Shown: positions 1-7,455 of the stretch, piece after piece
Position numbering within the stretch: position 1 is the first letter of the stretch
Layout: each line of letters begins with the position of its first letter
Origin: DATFXF01 sp035258565
Lineage (GTDB): Bacteria > Acidobacteriota > Terriglobia > Acidiferrales > UBA7541
Length of the DNA stretch: 31,851 bases
Direction of reading: 5' to 3'
Assembly (NCBI GenBank): GCA_035258565.1
Contig: DATFXF010000118.1
Location: forward strand, 1 to 31,851
Position numbers and translations under genes: made by a program
The notes under the pieces: generated by a model
The model's database searches: none
The model's input: only the letters and a program-made list of their open reading frames with translations
Told to the model about the DNA's origin: nothing

Positions 1-375
1 CTTGAGTGCGCCACCGCCGATGATTCGCGAGCCCAAAACCACATCATAAACGTCGAACGCAATCATGCTGACCATTGCCGTGACCAACCGTGGTGTGTAC
101 TGATAGTCGGGATGAACCATCACGACGATATCTGCACCCGCCAGCAAAGCTTCGCGGTAGCAAGTCTGCTGGTTTCTACCGTAACCGTAGTTCTTCCCAT
201 GAACGAAGACCTGCAGGCCTAGGGCCTCGGCCATTCGTACCGTCTCATCTGAGCTGTGGTCGTCGACCAGGATCTTTACGTCCACGATCTCCGGGAGCTC
301 CCGGACAGTCTTCTCCAACGTCTTGGCGGCGTTGTAGGCTGGCATCACCACTGCCACACGCTTCTGGTTAATCAT
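1..375 (-). CDS. Glycosyltransferase family 2 protein, 3' part cut by window edge
   Basis: The gene starts at the ATG at 375 on the minus strand and runs off the left edge, leaving 125 codons of the N-terminal half. It opens with a Rossmann-like strand and the GT2 hallmark VAVVMPAYNAAKTL. A VDDHSSDET segment follows, which binds the nucleotide-sugar, and then VVMVHPDYQYTP, close to the DxD-like acceptor region of dolichyl-phosphate-hexose synthase-type GT2 enzymes. Such enzymes move a sugar from a nucleotide donor to a lipid carrier or glycan at the cytoplasmic face of the membrane. No clear Shine-Dalgarno is seen. The GT87 gene lies about 510 bp away and is divergent. The exact substrate cannot be judged. 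Confidence 0.9.
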   Translation of the reverse strand, partial: MINQKRVAVVMPAYNAAKTLEKTVRELPEIVDVKILVDDHSSDETVRMAEALGLQVFVHGKNYGYGRNQQTCYREALLAGADIVVMVHPDYQYTPRLVTAMVSMIAFDVYDVVLGSRIIGGGALK

Positions 376-887
376 GTCCGTTTCGGCAATCTTGAGCCAT
401 GACGAATCCTGCCTGGTCCAGCGTCCGTTTTTTATCTTCCGCTGGGATTGCCAGGTTGATCAAAACCCTTCTACGGCATTTTTACACATAAGCTTGACCA
501 GCATCCTCGAGATCATTCGGTGCGCGAGATCTTATGGCCTTATTCTGTCCATTCCTTAACCCCATTTCAACAACGAGCTCAACCACTTGCTCCTTCGAGA
601 CACGTTCGACGGCGGCCACCGTTCTGGAGATCGGCACGGCGCACGGTTGTGTCGTTGACTGCCATGCCGCAACAGAGGAACCGTCCTTATCGTCATCCCC
701 AGCAATCCTGGCCCGACTGCGGCGGGGCTATCGGTGGATCCCAAGTCGGCGCGAACTGCAGTATCATCTTAGCCGCAATCGGAGGTGGTGGGCCTGGCGA
801 ACCGCCGTGACGATCTGGACCCGAAAGAGGAATGTGTTTGATAAAAGGATGGTTTAGCGGATTGCGCTCAATGGAACATCGTTGAAC
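376..887. other. Divergent intergenic region, no gene seen
   Basis: About 510 bp lie between the divergent GT2 and GT87 genes and should hold promoters for both. Open frames here have no recognisable protein signature. A short frame starting at the ATG at 871 stops after four codons. I see no convincing promoter, hairpin or RNA gene. Confidence 0.5.
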
Positions 888-2108
888 ATGCGAAGGCCAA
901 TTGCGACCCTGGTGGTGTGTGCTCTTGTCGCTCCAGCGATCATGTTTCTTCTTCTTTGGTGGCCTCTCAGAGCTAACGCTCTGGGTACTTCCGGTGATTT
1001 TATTGCGTTCTACGGAGCGGGGAAGTTGGTTCGGCAGGGCCGCGTCAGCGGCTTGTATGATTTTGATCAGCAACTAGCGGTACAACAAGAGTTCACCGGA
1101 CACCGAGATCCGCTTCCGTTCATCCATGCTCCCTTTGAGGTGTGGCTGTTCCTTCCGTTAGCATACTTCTCGTTTTCGACCGCCTATCTCCTGTGGACTT
1201 TCTCTAATCTGTCGCTGTTGGGGTTGCTGTTGTTCCTATTGCGACCCTACGGTGCCGAGTTTGGCACCGTCGAGCGTTTGATCTTGGTTGGAGTTTCTTT
1301 CTATCCAGCTCTAACGACGATCTTGCAAGGACAGGACTCTTTTCTGGTTCTGCTGGCCTACGCGCTTGCATACATAGGCCTCAAGAAAAATCGTGACTTC
1401 CAGGCGGGAGGCTGGCTAGCTGCCGGGTTGGTAAAATTTCAGACTATCTTGCCTTTCGTCTTCATTTTCTTGCTCGGCAGGAGATTGAAATTCTTCTATG
1501 GATTTTTATTCGGCAGTGCTGCTGTGGTTTTGGCCTCGCTTTTGCTGGTCGGTCCGGCAGGCCTTTTTCAATACGTGCAATTCTTATCTCGGATGAATGC
1601 GCCAGGTCATGAGACCCCTCATATTTATCCCGCTGGCATGCCCAACTTAAGAGGCATTGTTGACCTCTTGCTGGCTGGGAAGGTTTCTAACCCAATCCGA
1701 ACTGGGTCAATTTTGATCCTGTCACTCCTCCTAATTGTATGGGCGAGTCGGAAGCTCGGTACCAAGTCCGACCCAACGGAAAGAACATTCGAGTTGAAGT
1801 TCGCATTCGCGATTCTGATCGTTCTATTAACAAGCTACTACCTGTTCCTCCATGATCTGACCCCCTTAATTCTGTCAGCTTTCTTGATACTGAATCACTT
1901 CAAGGCGATGGGTGAACGCTGGAGCTCCAGAAAGCTATCGCTGGCATTGCCGCTTATACTCCTTTTTCCGCTGGAACTGGCTTTGACATCGCTGGGCTTC
2001 AAGCAATTTAGTCTCTTGTTTTTCTTCTTGCTCGCTCTCACAATTGCTGTCGCTAGGGAAGTGTCTCGCCTGAGCATAGAATCTACCGAACGCGCCCATT
2101 CCCTCTAG
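888..2108 (+). CDS. GT87 (DUF2029) family membrane glycosyltransferase
   Basis: This is a polytopic membrane protein of 406 residues with about nine or ten hydrophobic segments. The N-terminal layout is typical of GT87 polyprenol-phosphate-mannose-dependent transferases: a first membrane helix, then an exported loop with GDFIAFYGAG and a conserved aromatic and acidic stretch ending near HAPFEVWLFLP. Family members transfer a sugar from a lipid carrier onto an envelope glycan. I start at the ATG at 888. A TTG at 882 in the same frame would add two residues. Neither has a strong ribosome site. The gene is visibly richer in A and T than most of the window (some lines near 45-50% GC against over 65% elsewhere), which may mark a transferred gene. 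The substrate is unknown. Confidence 0.8.
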   Translation: MRRPIATLVVCALVAPAIMFLLLWWPLRANALGTSGDFIAFYGAGKLVRQGRVSGLYDFDQQLAVQQEFTGHRDPLPFIHAPFEVWLFLPLAYFSFSTAYLLWTFSNLSLLGLLLFLLRPYGAEFGTVERLILVGVSFYPALTTILQGQDSFLVLLAYALAYIGLKKNRDFQAGGWLAAGLVKFQTILPFVFIFLLGRRLKFFYGFLFGSAAVVLASLLLVGPAGLFQYVQFLSRMNAPGHETPHIYPAGMPNLRGIVDLLLAGKVSNPIRTGSILILSLLLIVWASRKLGTKSDPTERTFELKFAFAILIVLLTSYYLFLHDLTPLILSAFLILNHFKAMGERWSSRKLSLALPLILLFPLELALTSLGFKQFSLLFFFLLALTIAVAREVSRLSIESTERAHSL

Positions 2109-2283
2109 GATTTTTCGGATTTGATCTCGCGAGAAATTAGTAGCTTAAGACGATCGATTTTGAGGGCAGCGGCTGAGTTAGAGGCACCCCAGGAACGAGA
2201 AGCAAGCCCAAGAAAACGGGAAAGCGGCACGAGCCTCCTGCAGCATGACCAAAGCCGCTAGAGCCATTGCTGGATGCGACGGC

Positions 2284-3972
2284 TCAGGAGCCCGTTCCCT
2301 GCCTCTCAGCAGTTGGCAAGAAAGACCAGCTCGACCCAGTCATTGGCTTCGCCTGAGCAGGAGGCGCATTGCTCGAACTTACTCCTCCACCCTGCAGCTT
2401 CTGTTTGCGGACAAACAATGCGCTCACATCGTCCGCGTAGACCCGCTCCCAATCCGGCAGCGCTCCTAGCAGAGTGGCCAACGGGCTCTTCCGCGGAATT
2501 AGGCAGGATTCAATCCCGTACGCACGTAGCAGTGCCAGCGTGCGAGGCTCAAGCCTGATGATGCTGAGATAATCTGTAAGAACCCCGGCATACTCATAAA
2601 TGTCCGCCCGACCGTCGATAAAGACTTTGTGCTGGGGGCTGAGCGCCCAGATCAGGTAGCCGCCCCAACCGTAGTCGTTCAGCATGGGACCCCGGACCGG
2701 GTGGCTGCGCAGGTATTCCACCGCTTTCAGCGGGTAACGTTCTTCCGCCGAGCGCTCGAGCTTGCGATCGGAAGGAAAGAACACCACTAGTCCAACGGCG
2801 ATCATCCCGAGTAAAGCGGCGTTCAAAACGAAGTGGTCCTTAGCCGCCTGGTAGGGAGGCATCCACCGTGCCAGCTGCGCAGCCAGCAACGGCGTTAACA
2901 CTAGTAGGAACAAACAAATGAACCTGAGGTGCACGCAGCCTGCGTAAGCGGCAAAGACAAGCAGGGCCGCCTCGTCCAGCCGATACTTTAGCGGAGCAAC
3001 CACCTGGGCAAGAAAAAACACGAGAAGCACACTGAGGAACACCTTGCCCATGAACATGTTGAAGCCGAGGGGCTGCCACTCCTGAATGTTCGCCACATTC
3101 ACCGGCTGAGAAAGACTCAAGATCAGCGGATAGGCAGCCAGCCGCGTTCCGTAGGGAGTGAGTGGGAGGACGAGAAGGCAAAGCAGGATAACCGCGGCGA
3201 GCTGACGCCGTTGGGAAGGTGTCCAGCGCTCCGCAAAGAGCCCGCCTTTGCGGAACTCCACCCACCCGCTAACCCAAAACAGCCCCAGCACCAGGAACCC
3301 GAAAACAAACGTTCCGTGCGTGTTCACCCATACCAGGAACAGCACCGGGAGCCCCCACACAACTTTTCGCCGGCCCCGCCGGTAGTGCTCGAGACAAATT
3401 AGAGTGATGAGGAGAAAGTTGTAGCCGATCAACTGCGGGCGCAAAGCAAAAAAACCTTCGGCCATCGGCAATACAAGAGCCGAGGCCACGAAGGCAGCCT
3501 TGATGTTTCCGGAACGCAGATAGGCGTAGTAGTAGAGCAGCAGCATAAACGAAGCCGTGACTGCGACCAGCATAATCGTCGGCCCCACGAGCCGACCCCA
3601 TCGCGTGGAGAAGCCCATCAAGACTTCGCCCAGCCATTCGTAGGCCATCCAGTCGTTCCCCGAAACAGTGAACGAGAAGGGATCGGTAGTCGGCCATTTC
3701 CACTCCGTAAGGATCTTCTGACCCACGCGGATATGCCACCAGGTGTCTGGATCTCCCAGGTTTAAACGAGTGCCCACAAAAACGCCCGCCACCAGCAGCC
3801 CGGCCAAGAAAACAGGAAAAGAGACGGTCTTGCTCAGGACGGCGCCCGCAGCCGACCTCGATGTTGGGCCTGCCTCGACCGCGGGTAGCGGTGCGACATC
3901 CGGGTAAACGCGGGCGTTCGAAGTATCGTCTAGCGACCCCTTAGGCGGAGTGTATTGGTTCTGGGTAGCCAT
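2284..3972 (-). CDS. Large multi-pass membrane protein, GT-C-like
   Basis: The 562-residue protein has about 50 polar N-terminal residues, then roughly ten to twelve hydrophobic helices, then a soluble C-terminal part of about 130 residues. The first exported loop carries DPDTWWHIRVGQ and a Trp/Tyr-rich stretch with MAYEWLGEV. An acidic-aromatic first loop of this kind is typical of GT-C glycosyltransferase and oligosaccharyltransferase-like proteins. The C-terminal part (MLNDYGWGGYLIW, VFIDGRADIY) recurs in bacterial GT-C-like membrane proteins of unassigned function. It starts 39 bp after the DUF362 gene stop and so is probably the last gene of the minus-strand operon. Its role in envelope glycosylation is inferred from topology, not from a proven family match. 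Confidence 0.75.
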   Translation of the reverse strand: MATQNQYTPPKGSLDDTSNARVYPDVAPLPAVEAGPTSRSAAGAVLSKTVSFPVFLAGLLVAGVFVGTRLNLGDPDTWWHIRVGQKILTEWKWPTTDPFSFTVSGNDWMAYEWLGEVLMGFSTRWGRLVGPTIMLVAVTASFMLLLYYYAYLRSGNIKAAFVASALVLPMAEGFFALRPQLIGYNFLLITLICLEHYRRGRRKVVWGLPVLFLVWVNTHGTFVFGFLVLGLFWVSGWVEFRKGGLFAERWTPSQRRQLAAVILLCLLVLPLTPYGTRLAAYPLILSLSQPVNVANIQEWQPLGFNMFMGKVFLSVLLVFFLAQVVAPLKYRLDEAALLVFAAYAGCVHLRFICLFLLVLTPLLAAQLARWMPPYQAAKDHFVLNAALLGMIAVGLVVFFPSDRKLERSAEERYPLKAVEYLRSHPVRGPMLNDYGWGGYLIWALSPQHKVFIDGRADIYEYAGVLTDYLSIIRLEPRTLALLRAYGIESCLIPRKSPLATLLGALPDWERVYADDVSALFVRKQKLQGGGVSSSNAPPAQAKPMTGSSWSFLPTAERQGTGS

Positions 3973-4011
3973 GATTCAAGTCGCGGTCCTTCTCTTATCC
4001 TGATGTCCTGT

Positions 4012-4962
4012 TCAAGCAAGACAGTTTGAGTGCCCCCGGTGTCTTCCTCCGGCGCGCAGCCGCCGGAATGAAGGAAGCACCTCAAAGGGCGTGCGCACGC
4101 TCGCAACACTTTCGCCGATTTGCCTGATTTTCTCATCTCGTAAATGCCCGAGCAAATAGGAAGCCTGCGCGAGATGCTCAATGCGTTCAGGTACCAGACC
4201 CATGATCCGCGCGCAGGTGGCATCCACCGCGACGGGGTCGTTCCCCATCACCAGCACTCCGCATGGCTTCGGTACCCCTTGGATCGGGCCATTGCCTTCC
4301 ATGCCCAGGATGCCGTCCACGATGGCGAAATCCGGCCGGACCGTGCTCGTGATATCGAGCACGGCCCGCGTGATCCCCGCCCAATGGAGAATGTTCTTGG
4401 GCCACCCGTAGCAACTGCCCGGCACAATGCCGAACATGTTCTTGAGTGAGAGCGTGACACCCGCCCAGTGATGTGTTTTCAGCTTGGGCATAGAAACAAT
4501 GAAGTCGGCCCGAAGCACAGCTTCCGGCAGATAGAGCTCGCGAAGCGAAGAGGCCCTGGTGCGCAGCGGAACGCACCGCACATCTCCTATGTTCAGGTCC
4601 ACGAAGGAGCCGGCGAGCGGGCCAATGAATTCCCGCAGGCGCATCATCTCGAGAATCCCTTCGGTGTCGCGCTCGAGTGCAGGCCCGTCGGCCACGATCA
4701 CTTCCTTGGCTCCCAGGCGCAGGAAACACTCCCGCGCCGCGCCCACCACGGCCGGATGGGTATTGACCACGCCGCGCGGGTCCGGCCCCACAAAGTTTGC
4801 CTTCAGCAGGACCACCTGGCCACGAACGGAAACCCCAAATTCATTGAGAGTTTCGTAGATCAGATTGGAGAGGTTGGCCTGATAGCCCTCCGCGCGGCGG
4901 ATGGCCACCTGTGCGTCTGGTCGCTTGAACGACGGCAGGAGTTGGCTGTTCGAAACGCTCAT
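4012..4962 (-). CDS. DUF362 domain protein
   Basis: The 316-residue soluble protein matches the DUF362 (COG2006-like) family over its whole length. Visible landmarks are VVLLKANFVGPDP with a following NTHP, VIVADGPALERDT, the MPKLKTHHWAGVTLSLKNMFG core, and FAIVDGILGMEGNGP followed by GNDPVAVDAT. Many relatives carry a ferredoxin-like CxxCxxC domain. This one has only scattered cysteines, so it probably binds no iron-sulfur cluster through that motif. I start at the ATG at 4962, which overlaps the stop of the upstream toroid gene by 4 bp (ATGA) and implies translational coupling. An earlier in-frame start at 5004 would overlap that gene further. DUF362 biochemistry is poorly defined, so no reaction is assigned. 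Confidence 0.88.
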   Translation of the reverse strand: MSVSNSQLLPSFKRPDAQVAIRRAEGYQANLSNLIYETLNEFGVSVRGQVVLLKANFVGPDPRGVVNTHPAVVGAARECFLRLGAKEVIVADGPALERDTEGILEMMRLREFIGPLAGSFVDLNIGDVRCVPLRTRASSLRELYLPEAVLRADFIVSMPKLKTHHWAGVTLSLKNMFGIVPGSCYGWPKNILHWAGITRAVLDITSTVRPDFAIVDGILGMEGNGPIQGVPKPCGVLVMGNDPVAVDATCARIMGLVPERIEHLAQASYLLGHLRDEKIRQIGESVASVRTPFEVLPSFRRLRAGGRHRGHSNCLA

Positions 4963-5963
4963 GGTTGTCCGGTTCCCCTGCGCTGCCAAGACAACCAGCG
5001 ACATTCCGGGCCGAGCGCCATGGCCGCCCAGGCCGCTACCGGCACGCTACCCAAGAACTCGTTCTTCGCGTACAGTCCACGCAGAGTGGGCTCCAATGAG
5101 CCCGCCGGACGGCTGTAGGCCGCGAGACAAATGTGCGCCAGACCCAGCGAAGCCGGCCCCTGCATAGTTTCGCAAGCTCGCGCGAGCCACTCCAAGCTCG
5201 CCTGGTTTTCTCGGCGTGCAGGGTGGTCTTGCAACGCCAGCAGCGCCCAAACCGTGGGGACAACAAGGGGCACACCCGCCACACCGTAATCTAAGGGGTT
5301 ACCGGAGTTCCATCCACCGCCGGGGCACATCCGGTCGTAGAGCATCGCTTCCGCGAGTCGCCGACGCTTCTCCACGCGCCGCGGCAGCTCATTCGGATAT
5401 AGATGATGCAAGAGGATGAGCGTGTAGGCAGTGGGTTCGACCCAACTGCTTGTTCCCGGTGTCCAACTCCAGCCGCGCAGCGAGGGGTTCTGGCGCACGG
5501 CGTTGGAACGTGCGAACAGCCGCTGCTGCAGGCGGCGCCACAGGGCGCCCTCGCCCGGCCAGGCATCGCAGAGCCACTCGAAGCCCTTGGCCACCGCATC
5601 TTGTGCGCGACCGTGGGCGTGGAGCGCCAGGCCGGCCAGGGCTGTCGTCCAACAACCCTCCTTCTGATCCGGATAGGCAGCCCACGAGCCGTCCGGCAGT
5701 TGCCCGGCAAGAAGCCAATTGATCGCGCCGCCGGCCGCCTGCTCAAATGCGCTCGAATCCGAGAGGCTGGCCAGCTCTAAAAGGGTCCAACTGGTCGGCT
5801 CGACGGCACTGCGTTGACCCAGGCGATAGCCCCAGCCACCATCCTCGTTTTGTGCTTTGAGCAGGAACGGCAAGCAGATCTCTTCGCGGAATGAGGTTTC
5901 GCCGCCCCGCTCGGGGCGTGCCTTGCCGTTGCGCGGAGGTGCAGTCTTGAAGGTTTCAGGCAT
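4959..5963 (-). CDS. Alpha/alpha-toroid protein, prenyltransferase/squalene-cyclase repeat family
   Basis: The 334-residue soluble protein is built of helix-pair repeats. It has QW-like motifs QNEDGGW (residues 38-44) and QLPDGSW (88-94), and further Trp/Gly-rich turns such as GGGWNSGNPLDYG. These are typical of the alpha/alpha toroid shared by terpene cyclases, protein prenyltransferases and related binding proteins. It is about half the length of a squalene-hopene cyclase (usually over 600 residues), and I see no DxDD protonation motif, so it is unlikely to be a hopene cyclase. It starts 8 bp after the sigma-54 regulator stop and overlaps the DUF362 start by 4 bp. It may bind or modify an isoprenoid or act as a partner of DUF362. 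Function unknown. Confidence 0.85.
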   Translation of the reverse strand: MPETFKTAPPRNGKARPERGGETSFREEICLPFLLKAQNEDGGWGYRLGQRSAVEPTSWTLLELASLSDSSAFEQAAGGAINWLLAGQLPDGSWAAYPDQKEGCWTTALAGLALHAHGRAQDAVAKGFEWLCDAWPGEGALWRRLQQRLFARSNAVRQNPSLRGWSWTPGTSSWVEPTAYTLILLHHLYPNELPRRVEKRRRLAEAMLYDRMCPGGGWNSGNPLDYGVAGVPLVVPTVWALLALQDHPARRENQASLEWLARACETMQGPASLGLAHICLAAYSRPAGSLEPTLRGLYAKNEFLGSVPVAAWAAMALGPECRWLSWQRRGTGQP

Positions 5964-5971
5964 CGCTAAAC

Positions 5972-7408
5972 TTACATCAGCCGGTCAGAAGGAAACGGCT
6001 TCGGCGGGGACTCCTCGGGAGGCTCCTCTGCTTCCGGTTGGATTTCCAACTGGTTGATCAGACGATGCAGGTAATTTCGGGCCATGCCCAGTGTTCGGGC
6101 CGCCTCCGTCTTGTGCCAGCCGCATTGCTCCAACGTCCGCAGGATCAGGCGGCGCTTGAATTCGCGGACCTCTGCCTCGTAGGACTGTGCGCGCGGAGCC
6201 GCCGGCTCAAAACTTTTGTGGAACAACGCCGGGAGGTGCCAGACCTCGATGGTGGGCCCTTCCGCCAACACGACCGCGCGCTGGACAATGTTTTCCAGCT
6301 CGCGCACATTCCCCGGCCAGCTGTATTCCTCCATGGCCTGCAAGACTGGGCGCGAAAAGTGCTGGGGCTTCCTGCCAAACTGCTGCCCGAAGCGCTGCAG
6401 GAAGTAGTGGGCCAGCAGCGGGATGTCATCGCGCCGCTGCCGGAGGGGTGGCAGGTGCAATTGCACCACGTCCAGTCGGTAGTAAAGGTCTTCGCGGAAC
6501 TTTCCCTGCTGGACCATCTCCGCGACGTTCCGGTGCGTCGCGCAGACGAGCCGGATATCCGCCTGCACTGGGGTATTGCTGCCCAGGCGCTCGAACGTGC
6601 GCTCCTGCAGGACGCGCAGCATCTTGGGTTGCAGGCTGAGACTCAGATCCCCCACCTCGTCGAGGAACAACGTTCCGCCGCTCGCCGCCTCCAGCCGTCC
6701 GCGGCGCGTCATGAACGCGCCGGTAAAGGCGCCCTTCTCGTGGCCAAACAGCTCATCCTCGACGAGCGTCTCGGGCAGGTTCGCGCAGGAGAAAGCCACG
6801 AACGGACGCGAAGCCCGCTGGCTCATGCGGTGAATTGCTCGGGCCAGCAGCTCCTTCCCGGTGCCGGTTTCCCCGGTGACCAACACAGTGACGTCGCACG
6901 CCGCAATCTTCTGCGCCAGGGCGAACACCTGCTGCATGGATTCCGACGCGCCGATCAACTCGTGTAACCGTCCGCCCTGCTGTTGCTGCGCGCGCAACTG
7001 CTGCGCCTCTCTCTCCGCTCGGTGGAATTTGTCCGCACGCCGGAGGATTAGCCGAAGCTCAATCATGTTGGGCGGCGAGGCGACCACGTCGTAGGCGCCC
7101 TTCTCAATCACGTTTAGACTGAACACATGTTCATCGGCATCGACGATGGCCACAATGGGAGGCACTAGCTCGATGCGGAGAAGCTCTTCGAGGAAGCGCA
7201 GGCCGGATTCTGTCGCGTCGCCGAGCGCCGTCGCACGCAGGTCCAGAAGCACGACGTCCCACCACTCTTCGAGCTCCGACAATCTCCGCACACTGAATTC
7301 CCTGCTGCGCTGCACCTCGAATTCGGGACCAAGCGCGCGGACAACCGCTTCGGCGAAATCCGCCGCCGGACTCGAGAACCACACGCGCGTCGCTTCCTTG
7401 CTCATCAT
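5972..7408 (-). CDS. Sigma-54-dependent activator with degenerate receiver domain
   Basis: The 478-residue regulator has a receiver-like domain (about 7-125), a short Gln-rich linker, an AAA+ domain (about 150-390) and a Fis-type helix-turn-helix (about 430-456). The AAA+ part has Walker A GETGTGKE (179-186), the sigma-54-contact loop GAFTGA (226-231) and Walker B GGTLFLDE (244-251), so it should open sigma-54 promoters. The receiver keeps an aspartate at D56 in VVLLDLR, but the acidic pair after strand 1 is Ser-Ser (12-13), the beta-4 Thr/Ser is missing, and the strand-5 lysine is replaced (ASPP, S111). Classical phosphorylation is therefore doubtful. ATGs at 7408 and 7405 are both possible. 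It sits 47 bp after the TonB-family gene and 8 bp before the toroid gene. Confidence 0.93.
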   Translation of the reverse strand: MMSKEATRVWFSSPAADFAEAVVRALGPEFEVQRSREFSVRRLSELEEWWDVVLLDLRATALGDATESGLRFLEELLRIELVPPIVAIVDADEHVFSLNVIEKGAYDVVASPPNMIELRLILRRADKFHRAEREAQQLRAQQQQGGRLHELIGASESMQQVFALAQKIAACDVTVLVTGETGTGKELLARAIHRMSQRASRPFVAFSCANLPETLVEDELFGHEKGAFTGAFMTRRGRLEAASGGTLFLDEVGDLSLSLQPKMLRVLQERTFERLGSNTPVQADIRLVCATHRNVAEMVQQGKFREDLYYRLDVVQLHLPPLRQRRDDIPLLAHYFLQRFGQQFGRKPQHFSRPVLQAMEEYSWPGNVRELENIVQRAVVLAEGPTIEVWHLPALFHKSFEPAAPRAQSYEAEVREFKRRLILRTLEQCGWHKTEAARTLGMARNYLHRLINQLEIQPEAEEPPEESPPKPFPSDRLM

Positions 7409-7455
7409 CCTTCCCAGAGGAAGCCCTCTTCGTTTCCGGCTTCCTTTATCGCCCC

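Noticed and set aside
2125..2134. TCTCGCGAGA palindrome after the GT87 gene, considered as a terminator
   Set aside because: Ten bases with no loop or T tract; cannot form a useful RNA hairpin.
2225..2245. GGCACG...CTGCA considered as a sigma-54 promoter
   Set aside because: The GG to GC distance is longer than the 10 bases required for sigma-54.
4959..5963. Toroid gene considered as squalene-hopene cyclase
   Set aside because: About half the expected length and no DxDD motif visible.
6038..6967. A 309-codon plus-strand open frame across the sigma-54 regulator
   Set aside because: Mirror of a highly conserved AAA+ gene; no signature of its own.
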